Part shown: positions 52,933-61,765 of the stretch, one piece after another
Layout of the letters: every line of letters starts with the position of its first letter
Position numbering within the stretch: position 1 is the stretch's first letter
Notes under the pieces: model-generated
What the model was told of the DNA's origin: nothing
The model's input: only the letters and a program-made list of their open reading frames with translations
Database searches by the model: none
Assembly (NCBI RefSeq): GCF_007830315.1
Contig: NZ_VLKJ01000001.1
Coordinates: 930,001-994,000 of the forward strand
DNA from: Novosphingobium taihuense
GTDB taxonomy: Bacteria; Pseudomonadota; Alphaproteobacteria; Sphingomonadales; Sphingomonadaceae
Reading direction: 5' to 3'
DNA length: 64,000 bases
Made by a program: the position numbers and the translations under genes

Positions 52933-55145
52933 CCGCCGAGGAAATCCAGGCCATTTTCTTTGCCGAGTGCGAAGAATCGCTCGAGGCTGCCGAGCAGGGC
53001 CTAGCCGCCTGCCGCGAAGGCACGCAGGACAGCGACACGGTCAACGCCGTGTTCCGCGGTGTCCACTCGATCAAGGGCGGCGCAGGTGCGTTCGGCTATG
53101 TCGCGCTGCAGGGCTTCACCCACGTCTTCGAAACCCTGCTGTCCGACGTGCGCGACGGCACCGTTCCCATCACCGAATCGCTCACCGACGTTCTCCTGCG
53201 TGCACTCGATACGCTGAGCGATCACGTGACCGCTGCGCGCGATGGCGGCGAACCGCCCGAGGATGGCGCGCTGCTGGCCGAACTGACCGCCGCGATGGCT
53301 GCAAATGCCGGCGCGGCGCCCACAGCTGCACCAGAGCCAACTGCAGCGGCACCGTCCGAACCTGTCGCCGCCGCATCTCCGGAACCTGAGAGCGCCTCCG
53401 ACGACTTCGATTTCGATCTCGATCTCGATGCCCTGCTCGACGACATCTCAGGCGAAATCCAACCCGAAGCGCAAGAAGCTGCGGCCGACGCCGGACCGCC
53501 CCGCTGGAGCGTGCGACTGCGCCCGCATTCCGGCGCCATGCGCAATGGCAGCGAGCCACTGCTCATGCTGCGCGAAATGAGCGACCTCGGCGGCCGATGC
53601 GACGTCTGCGACGTTTCTTCGGTGCCCCCGCTCGATTCCTTCGACACCGGCACCGGCTATCTCGGCTGGACCTTTAGCTTTCCCGCCGATGTCAGCGAAG
53701 CCAGCGTGCGCGATATCTTCGACTTCGTGGGCGACGACTGCTCGCTTGCGTTCGGTGCCGACGCCGAGATGCCACCGGTGCAGCATCGCGATGTGGCCAC
53801 GCCGGCTCCGGCACCGGTCGCCGCACCAGCAGAACCTGTGCCCACTAAGGCTGCTCCCTCCGTGGCGGTCATGGCCGAGAAGCCCGGCGAGTCCGAAGCT
53901 GCCCGGGCCGCTCTTGCTGCAAACGGCTCTGCCCCGCCCGCGCCCCCTGCGCCGGGGCAGTCCATCCGCATCGAACTGGGCAAACTCGACAAGCTGATCG
54001 ATGCCGTGGGCGAGTTGGTCATTGCCCAGGCGATGATGGCACAACGTCTTGCCGGGCAAGGCCTCGCCGTCGCCGAGGAGATGGCGATGATCGAGGGGCT
54101 GACGCGCGACATCCAGGAGTCCGCGATGTCGATTCGCGCGCAACCGATCGGCTCGGTGTTCAGCCGCGTGCCGCGCATCCTGCGCGAACTGGCCTCGTCC
54201 ACCGGCAAGCATGTCCGCCTGGAAGTTTCGGGCGAAAGCACCGAACTCGACAAGACCGTGATCGAACGGCTCGGTGAGCCGCTCACCCACCTGATCCGCA
54301 ACGCGGTCGATCACGGCATCGAACCTGCCGACGAGCGCATCGCTGCGGGCAAGACCGCCGAAGGCACGTTGACCCTGTCGGCGGAGCACCGCTCGGGCCG
54401 CATTCTCATCCGCATCGGTGATGACGGCAAGGGAATCGACCGGGAACGCGTGCTGGCAAAGGCCATCGAGAAGGGTCTCGTTACCGCCGATACAGTCCTG
54501 TCCAAGGAAGAGATCGACCTGCTGATCTTCGCGCCGGGCTTTTCGACCGCGCAACAGGTCTCGAACATCTCGGGCCGCGGCGTCGGCATGGATGTCGTTC
54601 GCCAGAACGTGAAGGATCTGGGCGGGCGCATCACCATCGATTCCGAACCCGGCAAGGGCACCACCTTCACGCTTACCCTGCCGCTCACCCTCGCGATTTC
54701 CGACGGCATGGTCGTCAACGTCGGTGACCAGACGCTCGTCGTCCCGCTTGCCAACGTGGTCGAGAGTCTCCGTCCAGAACCGCACGAAGTGCAGGGTCTT
54801 GGCGCGAATCGCAGCATGATCAACGTGCGTGGCCGCTTCATTCCGGTCATCTCGCTGGCCCAGTCGGTCGGCGCCGCGCAGGCCGTTTGTGACCCGCGCG
54901 AGGCTGTGCTGATCGTGGTCGAAACCGAAGGCGCTGGCCGCGCCGCGCTGATGGTCGATGCGATCTGCGACCAGCGCCAGGTGGTGATCAAGAGCCTCGA
55001 CACCCACTACCGCTCGGTCGAAGGCGTCGCAGGGGCAACCATCCTCGGCGATGGCCGCGTGGCGCTCATCGTCGATGTCGACAGCCTCGTCTCGCGCAGC
55101 CTCGCATCCACAGGCGCTGCTGCCAGCCTGGCCGAAGCCGCATGA
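52929..55145 (+). CDS. cheA: Chemotaxis histidine kinase CheA
   Basis: A 738-residue kinase. The Hpt domain has phosphoacceptor His46 (VHSIKGGAGAFG). A Pro/Ala-rich linker and a P2-like domain (about 195-290) precede the dimerisation helices (ELGKLDKLIDAVGELVIAQAMMAQRL), the ATPase domain (HLIRNAVDHGIEPADE, IGDDGKGID, ISGRGVGMDVV, GKGTTFTLTLPLTLAI) and the CheW-like P5 domain. The start at 52929 overlaps the STAS stop by 4 bp; a longer in-frame start would run through that gene. The kinase phosphorylates CheY and CheB. Confidence 0.96.
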   Translation: MTAEEIQAIFFAECEESLEAAEQGLAACREGTQDSDTVNAVFRGVHSIKGGAGAFGYVALQGFTHVFETLLSDVRDGTVPITESLTDVLLRALDTLSDHVTAARDGGEPPEDGALLAELTAAMAANAGAAPTAAPEPTAAAPSEPVAAASPEPESASDDFDFDLDLDALLDDISGEIQPEAQEAAADAGPPRWSVRLRPHSGAMRNGSEPLLMLREMSDLGGRCDVCDVSSVPPLDSFDTGTGYLGWTFSFPADVSEASVRDIFDFVGDDCSLAFGADAEMPPVQHRDVATPAPAPVAAPAEPVPTKAAPSVAVMAEKPGESEAARAALAANGSAPPAPPAPGQSIRIELGKLDKLIDAVGELVIAQAMMAQRLAGQGLAVAEEMAMIEGLTRDIQESAMSIRAQPIGSVFSRVPRILRELASSTGKHVRLEVSGESTELDKTVIERLGEPLTHLIRNAVDHGIEPADERIAAGKTAEGTLTLSAEHRSGRILIRIGDDGKGIDRERVLAKAIEKGLVTADTVLSKEEIDLLIFAPGFSTAQQVSNISGRGVGMDVVRQNVKDLGGRITIDSEPGKGTTFTLTLPLTLAISDGMVVNVGDQTLVVPLANVVESLRPEPHEVQGLGANRSMINVRGRFIPVISLAQSVGAAQAVCDPREAVLIVVETEGAGRAALMVDAICDQRQVVIKSLDTHYRSVEGVAGATILGDGRVALIVDVDSLVSRSLASTGAAASLAEAA

Positions 55146-56011
55146 GCCTGATGGATGCTCTCGATGCCTCGATGCCCGGAGTCAGTCCCGGCGTATTCGA
55201 CGAGGCAGATTTCCGCGCGATCTCCGAGATCGCCCATGCCGAGGCCGGCATCGTCCTGGCTGCCGGCAAGGCGATGCTGGTCTATTCGCGCATCTCTCCG
55301 CTGGTCCGCGATTCGGGCTGCGCCACCTTCAGCGCCTATGTCATGCGCATCCGTGAGGACGCGACCGAGCGCCAGAAGGCGATCTGCGCCCTGACCACAA
55401 ACCACACGTTCTTCTACCGCGAAGCTCACCACTTCGAACATTTCGCCCGAGAGGTGCGCAATGGCTACCTCAACCGGCTCCAGAGCGGCGGCAAGATCCG
55501 CCTGTGGTCGGCAGGTTGTTCAAGTGGCGAGGAAACATGGTCGCTGCTGATGACGCTGCTCGGCGAGGATACCTCGCAAGGTGCCGCCATTGCCCGCAAG
55601 GACTTGCGCCTGCTGGCCAGCGACATCGCGACCCACGCGGTGAACAAGGCGCGCGCCGCAACCTATCGCACCGAGGACCTCAAGCCGGTGCCGGATGGCT
55701 TGCGCCGGGCATGGACGCGCAGCACGGGCGATGAAACCGTGATCGCGCCCGAAGTCCAGCAGATCGCGCGCTTCCGCATTCTCAACCTGCTGGGCGAATG
55801 GCCGATGCAGGGGCAGTTCGACACGATCTTCTGCCGCAACGTCATGATCTATTTCGATGGCCCGACCAAGGAGCGTCTCGTCGCGCGCTTTGCCGAAAAG
55901 CTCGCGCCCGGAGGCTGGCTTTACATCGGCCACTCCGAACGTGTCACCGGCCCCGCGCTCGACCTGCTCACGACCCAGGGTCCCACCATCTATCGCAAGA
56001 GGGCCGCATGA
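55142..56011 (+). CDS. cheR: Chemotaxis methyltransferase CheR
   Basis: A 289-residue SAM-dependent enzyme that methylates receptor Glu residues. The SAM-binding signature LWSAGCSSGEETWSL, the FFYREAHHFEHF segment, and the C-terminal DTIFCRNVMIYFDGPTKERLVARFAEKLAPGGWLYIGHSERV are typical. It overlaps cheA and the intact cheB by 4 bp each. Confidence 0.95.
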   Translation: MSLMDALDASMPGVSPGVFDEADFRAISEIAHAEAGIVLAAGKAMLVYSRISPLVRDSGCATFSAYVMRIREDATERQKAICALTTNHTFFYREAHHFEHFAREVRNGYLNRLQSGGKIRLWSAGCSSGEETWSLLMTLLGEDTSQGAAIARKDLRLLASDIATHAVNKARAATYRTEDLKPVPDGLRRAWTRSTGDETVIAPEVQQIARFRILNLLGEWPMQGQFDTIFCRNVMIYFDGPTKERLVARFAEKLAPGGWLYIGHSERVTGPALDLLTTQGPTIYRKRAA

Positions 56012-57063
56012 CCATTCGCGTCGTCATCGTCGAGGATTCGCCAACCATGCGCGCGATTCTCACCAACCGGCTGAGCAAGGAGCACGACATCGAAGTCGTG
56101 GCTGCTGCGGCCAATGCCGCCGAAGGGCGCCAGATGATCCGCGAGCTCGATCCCGATGTGGTCACGCTCGACATCGAGATGCCCGGCATGAACGGCCTCG
56201 ATTTCCTTGCCAAGATCATGGAGCTGCGTCCCACCCCGGTGATCATCGTCTCCGGCTCGACCCAGCAGGGCAACGAGATGACCGCCCGTGCGCTCGCGCT
56301 GGGCGCAGTCGATTGCTACGCCAAATCAGGCGGCGGCACAGGTCTCGATGATGCCGGCAAGCTTGCGCAGATGATCCGCGAGGCCGCAAAGGTCCAGTTT
56401 CCCGCCCGCGCGCCGCAGCCGAGCGTTCAGGCTATTCGTCAGGCTGCCCGCCCCGCGAGCACCGTGGCCAACGAAGCGCGCTCCCTGCTGTCCGATCGCC
56501 CGGCCCTGATCGCCATCGGCTCGTCCACTGGCGGAGTAGAGGCGCTGCAGACGGTGCTGGCAGGCTTCCCGGTCGACTGCCCGCCGACCGTCATCGTCCA
56601 GCACATCAACGCCCGCTTCGCCCCCGCCGTAGCGCGCACGCTCGACCAGTCCTGCCCGCCACGCATCCTCGTTGCCGAGCCCGACATGCCGCTCAAGGAC
56701 GGCCACGTCTATATCGCCCCCGGTGACGACAGGCACCTCTCGCTCGGCGGCAGTTCTTCCTTTCACTGCAAGCTGCGCAGCGGCCCACCGGTGTCTGGCC
56801 ACCAGCCCAGCGTCGATGTGCTGTTCGCTTCGGTTGCCAAAGTCGTCGGCGCCCGTGCAGTCGGCATCCTGCTGACCGGCATGGGTGCAGATGGGGCGCA
56901 AGGCCTGCTCGCCATGGCGCAGAAGGGCGCGCGCACCATCGCGCAGGACGAGGCCACCTGCACCGTGTTCGGCATGCCGCGCGCCGCAATAAACCTCGGC
57001 GCTGCCCGGATTGTCGCGCCATTGGGCGCGATCGCACGCCACGCCTTCAGCAAGGCCGCCTGA
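56008..57063 (+). CDS. cheB: Chemotaxis methylesterase CheB (complete triad)
   Basis: A 351-residue response regulator and receptor glutamate methylesterase/amidase. The receiver phosphoacceptor lies in VVTLDIEMPGMNGLDF. The catalytic Ser (IGSSTGGVEAL), His (TVIVQHINARF) and Asp (LTGMGADGAQG) are all present, unlike in the CheB homologue at 51440. The start at 56008 overlaps the cheR stop (ATGA). Confidence 0.95.
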   Translation: MTIRVVIVEDSPTMRAILTNRLSKEHDIEVVAAAANAAEGRQMIRELDPDVVTLDIEMPGMNGLDFLAKIMELRPTPVIIVSGSTQQGNEMTARALALGAVDCYAKSGGGTGLDDAGKLAQMIREAAKVQFPARAPQPSVQAIRQAARPASTVANEARSLLSDRPALIAIGSSTGGVEALQTVLAGFPVDCPPTVIVQHINARFAPAVARTLDQSCPPRILVAEPDMPLKDGHVYIAPGDDRHLSLGGSSSFHCKLRSGPPVSGHQPSVDVLFASVAKVVGARAVGILLTGMGADGAQGLLAMAQKGARTIAQDEATCTVFGMPRAAINLGAARIVAPLGAIARHAFSKAA

Positions 57064-57064
57064 T

Positions 57065-57622
57065 ATGAGTGCCGAACTTCCCATCCCCGGCACGCCGCCA
57101 CTCGAACGCATCACCGTGATGCAGGGACAGGCCCTGGCCAGCGCCAGCGCTTCGGTCGAATACTCGACCGTGCTCGGCTCATGCGTCGCCACCTGCCTCT
57201 ACGACCCGGAAGCGCACGTCGGCGGCATGAACCACTTCCTGCTGTCCGAACCGCCCGCCAATCTCCCCGGCACCCAGGTCGATGAGCATTACGGCGTCTA
57301 TCTGATGGAATTGCTGGTCAACCAGATGCTCGGTCGCGGGGCCCGCAAGGCCAATCTCAAGGCGCATCTCTACGGCGGTGCCAACGTCAACCGCAACATG
57401 ATGCGCATTGGCACGATGAATGCCGAGTTCGCGCGCGAATTCCTCCGGCGCGAAGGAATTGCCCTGATGCGCGAGGATCTTGGCGGCATCAATGCCCGCC
57501 GCGTCGATTTCCGCCCGGCATCGGGCCAGGTCCGCCTCCGCACGGTGGAAGACCGGTTCGCGCCATCTGTCCAGCCAACCCCACGCCCGCCCGTATCCCG
57601 CGGCGACGTCGAACTGTTCTGA
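57065..57622 (+). CDS. cheD: Chemoreceptor glutamine deamidase CheD
   Basis: A 185-residue enzyme that deamidates receptor Gln residues. Catalytic Cys40 (STVLGSCVATCLYD) and His57 (GGMNHFLLSEP) are present, with the typical EHYGVYLMELLVNQMLGRGARKANLKAHLYGGANV. The start at 57065 is just after cheB. In species with CheD, adaptation usually uses both CheR/CheB methylation and deamidation. Confidence 0.93.
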   Translation: MSAELPIPGTPPLERITVMQGQALASASASVEYSTVLGSCVATCLYDPEAHVGGMNHFLLSEPPANLPGTQVDEHYGVYLMELLVNQMLGRGARKANLKAHLYGGANVNRNMMRIGTMNAEFAREFLRREGIALMREDLGGINARRVDFRPASGQVRLRTVEDRFAPSVQPTPRPPVSRGDVELF

Positions 57623-57645
57623 TCTTCGAGAAGCGAGTCCCACCC

Positions 57646-58017
57646 ATGAACAACACCACCCGGATTCTTACCGTAGACGACAGCCCGTCCATGCGGGCGC
57701 TCCTCAACCATGCCCTTTCGGGGCATGGCTTCGACGTATCGCAAGCCGAGGACGGCATGGCCGCGCTCGACTGGCTGGCGATGAACGAGGTCGACGTCGT
57801 CATCACCGACATCAACATGCCACGCCTCGACGGTTTCGGCCTGATCGAACGCCTTCGCGAGGGCAGCCGCCACCGCGACCGTCCGATCCTAGTCCTGACC
57901 ACCGAAAGCTCGGACGAGAAGAAGGCCCGTGCCCGCGCGGCGGGGGCCACTGGCTGGATCGTCAAACCCTTCGATCCCGAAAAGCTCGTCGCCGCCGTCC
58001 GGCGGGTATCCCACTGA
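57646..58017 (+). CDS. cheY: Chemotaxis response regulator CheY
   Basis: A 123-residue single receiver domain with acidic residues Asp11/Asp12, phosphoacceptor Asp55 (VVITDINMP), conserved Thr in LVLTTESS and Lys in VKPF. It is the only stand-alone CheY in the window, downstream of cheA. With the FliM of this cluster lacking the docking motif, its way of contacting the motor is open. Confidence 0.93.
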   Translation: MNNTTRILTVDDSPSMRALLNHALSGHGFDVSQAEDGMAALDWLAMNEVDVVITDINMPRLDGFGLIERLREGSRHRDRPILVLTTESSDEKKARARAAGATGWIVKPFDPEKLVAAVRRVSH

Positions 58018-58040
58018 TATTTCTTGAGAGGAGTCCGACC

Positions 58041-58484
58041 ATGCTGCGCGAACTGATCACCTTCGAGGTTGAAGGACAGGTCTTCGGCCTCGACATCATG
58101 GCCATCCGCGAGATTCGCGCCTGGTCGCCCACCACGCGCCTGCCGCGCGTGCCGTCCTATGTCGCCGGGGTGGTGAACCTGCGGGGCACCGTTCTTCCGG
58201 TGGTCGACCTCGCCGCCCGCCTAGGGTGGCGTGCCACCGAAGCCACGCCGCGCCACGCGATCATCGTTACCCAGCAGGGCGCGCAGATCTCTGGCTGGAT
58301 CGTAGATTCGGTAAGCGACATCGTGACGCTCGATAGCGATGCGCTGCAGCCACCGCCGCCCAGTGCCTCGGGCGACACCGTGGTCCCCTTCCTTGAAGGT
58401 CTGGCCGCGATCGAAGACCGCATGGTCATGGTCCTCAACCTCGCCGCGCTTTCCGATGGCGCCCAAGTCGCCGAAGCAGCCTGA
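58041..58484 (+). CDS. cheW: Chemotaxis coupling protein CheW
   Basis: A 147-residue adaptor linking receptors to CheA. Sequence such as FEVEGQVFGLDIMAIREIRAWSPTTRLPRVPSYVAGVVNLRGTVLPVVDLAARLG is diagnostic. A GAGAGGAG site precedes the ATG at 58041; the longer frame upstream belongs to a shadow ORF. Confidence 0.94.
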   Translation: MLRELITFEVEGQVFGLDIMAIREIRAWSPTTRLPRVPSYVAGVVNLRGTVLPVVDLAARLGWRATEATPRHAIIVTQQGAQISGWIVDSVSDIVTLDSDALQPPPPSASGDTVVPFLEGLAAIEDRMVMVLNLAALSDGAQVAEAA

Positions 58485-58503
58485 GCCCAGGGAGGGCATG
58501 CCC

Positions 58504-58755
58504 ATGGCGCAAGCCACCCATCGCCAGATAGCGGTCGTGCTCGACGAGCTGGCAGAGGAAGTCGAAGCGCTTGGCGCCGCCCTGTGCGACGACATGAGCG
58601 TGGCAATAAATCACATGGACAAGCTGCAGGCCATCGACCTCATCGCGCAGAAGCAGCGCTCGCTCGCTCGCCTGTTGCTCGCCGATCGCCCGGCCGACGC
58701 CATAGAGCGCATCGCGATCGACGTGTTACGCGACAGGATGCGTCTCTCGGGCTGA
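58504..58755 (+). CDS. Small helical protein at the end of the chemotaxis operon
   Basis: An 83-residue helical protein (IAVVLDELAEEVEALGAALCDDMSVAINHMDKLQAIDLIAQKQRSLARLLLADR) with no recognised domain. A GGAGG site stands 8 bp before the ATG at 58504; Met 58498 is too close to it. Co-directional with cheW after about 20 bp. It could be an adaptor or phosphatase-like accessory of the chemotaxis system, but nothing in the sequence proves it. Confidence 0.6.
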   Translation: MAQATHRQIAVVLDELAEEVEALGAALCDDMSVAINHMDKLQAIDLIAQKQRSLARLLLADRPADAIERIAIDVLRDRMRLSG

Positions 58756-58845
58756 CGCTGATCGACGAAAGGCTTTGGTCGGCCTGCGGATGTCGTTGGT
58801 CGAGGTCTCCACGCCACCCCTGCCGACTTGCGTCATCGGCAGGGC

Positions 58846-60945
58846 ATGAGGTTTCCGAAGAAACATTTTTCGCTTCTGGCCAGCACTGCGCTCATCGCGC
58901 TCTCGCTACCGGCGCACGCCGACGAGGCGGCGCCCGAAACGACTCCGCCCGCTGCCCAGACGGCCGGTAATCGGGCCACCTTCACGCCCAAGGACTTCGA
59001 TCGCTTCGCCCCGCGCAACGCGCTCGACATGCTCCGTCAGGTTCCCGGCTTCACCATTCGCGAGGGCGAGGAAGCACGCGGGCTGGGTCAGGCCAGCGGC
59101 AATGTCCTCGTCAACTCCAAGCGCCTGTCCTCCAAGTCGGACGACATCTGGACCCAGCTCTCGCGCATCCCGGCATCCACGGTCGAACGGATCGAACTGG
59201 TCGATGGCGCAACGCTCGACATTCCGGGCCTGACCGGGCAGGTCGCCAATGTCGTCGCCCGTTCATCCAGTTTCTCCGGGCAGTTCCGCTATAGCCCTGA
59301 ATTCCGCCCGCACTATGCCGATCCCCGCTTCACCAACGGCGAAGTCTCGGTTTCCGGGCGCACGGGGCCGGTGGAATACACGGTCAGCCTCACCAACAAC
59401 GCCAATCGCGGTGCAGCGGGTGGCCCCACGATCATCACCGACCGCACCGGCGCGGTGATCCAGACGCGCGAGGACGTGGTCAAGGCCAACCGCGATGACC
59501 CGAAGCTGGCCGTGCGACTGACAATCGAAGGCCCCGGCTCCTCGGTTGCCAATCTCAACGGCTCGTTCCAGCGCGTACCCCGCCATTTTACCGAACATTC
59601 AGTGCGCACCAATACGGACGGCAGCGTTGTGGTGCGCGACCTGCTCGACAAGTCCTCGGCCCGCAACTGGGAGATCGGTGGAGACTACGAGTTCGCCCTC
59701 GGCCCCGGTCGCCTCAAGCTGATCGGCCTCAACCGTGAAGAGCATGAGCCATACAGCCAGCAGGTCGTCACCACTTTCGACGATGGTTCACCCGCCGTTG
59801 GTGACCGCTTTGCCCAGACCGGCGACAGCTCCGAACGCATCGTGCGCGGCGAATACTCGTGGAAGATGCTCGGCGGCGATTGGCAGCTTGCAGGCGAAGG
59901 CGCATTCAATTCCCTGCGCAACGTTGCCAGCCTCGCAGAGCTCGACGCCGACGGCCAGTTCGTCGATGTGCCCTTCCCCGAAGGAACCGGCGGAGTGAAG
60001 GAAGACCGCTACGATGCCAGCCTCTCGTTCAGCCGCCCACTTTCGAAAACGCTGACGCTCCAACTGATCGCAGGGGCCGAAAAGTCCACGCTGATGCAGA
60101 CCGGCGCCACCGGTCCCGAAGGCAACCTCAGCCGCTCGTTCTTCCGCCCGAAGGGTTCGCTCTCGCTGGGCTGGAAGGCGGCGAAGAGCCTCGACGTGTC
60201 GTTCAAGATCAAGCGCTCGGTCGGCCAGCTCTCGTTCTACGATTTCCTCGCCCGCCGCTTCCTCGATGATGGCAACGCCAACAGCGGCAACGCCGATCTT
60301 GTGCCGCAGCAGGACTGGTCTGCCGAACTCGAACTCAACCGCACGTTCGGAAAGCTGGGCTCAACCAAGCTGCGCCTCGTCGGCCGCAACGTGCAGGATT
60401 ACGTGACGATCGTGCCCATCGGCGCAAATGGCGAATCCATCGGCAACGTCGGCTCGGCGCGCGAACGGCAGATCGTCAGCAACACCACGCTCCAGTTCGA
60501 CCCGCTTGGCTGGAAGGGCGCGAGGCTCGACCTCAATGTCGAACTGACATTCACCAAGCTGCGCGATCCGTTCGATCCGGCAAACCATATTCCTTATGGC
60601 GGCATCACCGACCGCTACTGGGAACTGAGCTTCCGCCAGGACTTTCAGGGTACCGACTGGGCCGCTGGCGCATCGTACGAATACAACCACCAGTCGCTCT
60701 ACCACCGCCGCTTCGAGCGTGGCCGCGCCTTCGAAGGTCCGGTTTTCGCCGGCGTCTACATCGAGCACAAGGACGTGTTTGGTCTGACCGTCAAGGCGAG
60801 CGCCAATAACCTTCTGAACGGCCGTCAACGCTGGGACCGCGAAGTCTTCGCCGGCCCACGCCCCAACTCCCCCATCGCCTTCGTCGAGACCCGCGACCGC
60901 CTGATCGGCCCGATCTTTACGCTGACCGTGAAGGGGAGTATTTGA
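58846..60945 (+). CDS. TonB-dependent receptor-like outer-membrane protein
   Basis: A 699-residue outer-membrane β-barrel protein with a signal peptide (residues 1-25, ending LPAHAD). A plug domain (LDMLRQVPGFTIREG, LVNSKRLSSKSDDIWTQLSRIPASTVERIELVDGA) precedes an extended barrel (alternating hydrophobic/polar strands up to LTVKGSI). No TonB-box sequence can be named with confidence and the substrate is unknown. The start at 58846 has a GGCAGGG-like site; the TTG at 58828 is unlikely. Confidence 0.85.
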   Translation: MRFPKKHFSLLASTALIALSLPAHADEAAPETTPPAAQTAGNRATFTPKDFDRFAPRNALDMLRQVPGFTIREGEEARGLGQASGNVLVNSKRLSSKSDDIWTQLSRIPASTVERIELVDGATLDIPGLTGQVANVVARSSSFSGQFRYSPEFRPHYADPRFTNGEVSVSGRTGPVEYTVSLTNNANRGAAGGPTIITDRTGAVIQTREDVVKANRDDPKLAVRLTIEGPGSSVANLNGSFQRVPRHFTEHSVRTNTDGSVVVRDLLDKSSARNWEIGGDYEFALGPGRLKLIGLNREEHEPYSQQVVTTFDDGSPAVGDRFAQTGDSSERIVRGEYSWKMLGGDWQLAGEGAFNSLRNVASLAELDADGQFVDVPFPEGTGGVKEDRYDASLSFSRPLSKTLTLQLIAGAEKSTLMQTGATGPEGNLSRSFFRPKGSLSLGWKAAKSLDVSFKIKRSVGQLSFYDFLARRFLDDGNANSGNADLVPQQDWSAELELNRTFGKLGSTKLRLVGRNVQDYVTIVPIGANGESIGNVGSARERQIVSNTTLQFDPLGWKGARLDLNVELTFTKLRDPFDPANHIPYGGITDRYWELSFRQDFQGTDWAAGASYEYNHQSLYHRRFERGRAFEGPVFAGVYIEHKDVFGLTVKASANNLLNGRQRWDREVFAGPRPNSPIAFVETRDRLIGPIFTLTVKGSI

Positions 60946-61002
60946 GCTTCAAGGGGTCTCCCGTCCTTGACCCGCTGCGCCTCCCCGCGCAAAGCTTGAG
61001 GG

Positions 61003-61674
61003 ATGTGGCAGCTTCATCAATTCCCCCTTTGTCCGTTCTCTCGCAAAGTCCGCCTCCTGCTCAGCGAGAAGGGCGTGGCCTATGATCTCGTGCGGGAGAA
61101 TCCGTGGGAGCGGACCGAGGCGTTCGGGAAGCTGAGCCCCGCCCATCGCACGCCAGCGATCCACAATCCCGACCGTGGCGTCATCCTCGCCGACAGTCGG
61201 GCGATCTGCGAGTACTTCGAGGAGACCGTCGACAAGTCGCCGATGATCAACGGCACGGCGGTAAATCGTGCGGAAATCCGCCGACTGGTCGCGCTGTTCG
61301 ACGAGAATTTCTACGCCGACGTGACCCTGCCGTTGCTGGAAGAGCGGATGAAGAAGCGGCTGGTCTATCGCAGCCCGCCCGACAGCAAGCGTCTGCGCGA
61401 TTCAATGCGGCTGGCCGATGAGCATTTGTATTATATCGATTATCTGATCGACAACCGCCCGTGGCTTGCCGGTTCGACGATGAGCCTGGCCGATCTTGCC
61501 GCAGCCGCGCAGATCTCGGTCGCCGACTATCTTGGCGGCATCGACTGGTCGGGGCACGAGCAGGCGCGCAGCTGGTATTCGGTGTTCAAGAGCCGCCCCA
61601 GCTTCCGCCCGCTCCTGTCAGAACGCATGGACGTGATCCAGCCGCCGAGCCACTATGCGGACGTGAACGCGTGA
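61003..61674 (+). CDS. fzlA: FzlA-like GST-fold cell-division protein
   Basis: A 223-residue protein with a thioredoxin-like N-terminal domain and a helical C-terminal domain as in GSTs. FPLCPFSRKVRLLLSEKG, VRENPWERTEAF and the C-terminal DYLGGIDWSGHEQARSWYSVFKSRPSFRPLLSERM with final HYADVNA are characteristic of FzlA. In Caulobacter FzlA binds FtsZ and is needed for division, not for glutathione catalysis. Divergent or weak GST activity is likely. The downstream region carries two hairpins. Confidence 0.82.
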   Translation: MWQLHQFPLCPFSRKVRLLLSEKGVAYDLVRENPWERTEAFGKLSPAHRTPAIHNPDRGVILADSRAICEYFEETVDKSPMINGTAVNRAEIRRLVALFDENFYADVTLPLLEERMKKRLVYRSPPDSKRLRDSMRLADEHLYYIDYLIDNRPWLAGSTMSLADLAAAAQISVADYLGGIDWSGHEQARSWYSVFKSRPSFRPLLSERMDVIQPPSHYADVNA

Positions 61675-61701
61675 CGGGTTTTCCAACTCACCCCTAACTC
61701 A

Positions 61702-61765
61702 CCCCCAACTCTCGGGGGCAAAGCGGCAACTCTCCTGAACTCCCCCTCAACTCCGGGGGGCAAAG
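61702..61765. repeat. Two tandem near-identical hairpins (terminator region)
   Basis: CAACTCTCGGGGGCAAAG (61706-61723) and CAACTCCGGGGGGCAAAG (61748-61765) are direct repeats. Each follows a C5 tract, so each can fold into a 5-bp C/G hairpin. The pair fills the gap between the convergent fzlA and epimerase genes and may act as a terminator region for both. Confidence 0.45.

Noticed and set aside
52782..55145. Long version of CheA starting at 52782
   Set aside because: The extra codons lie inside the STAS gene in another frame; the Hpt domain starts at 52929, which overlaps the STAS stop in the usual ATGA way.
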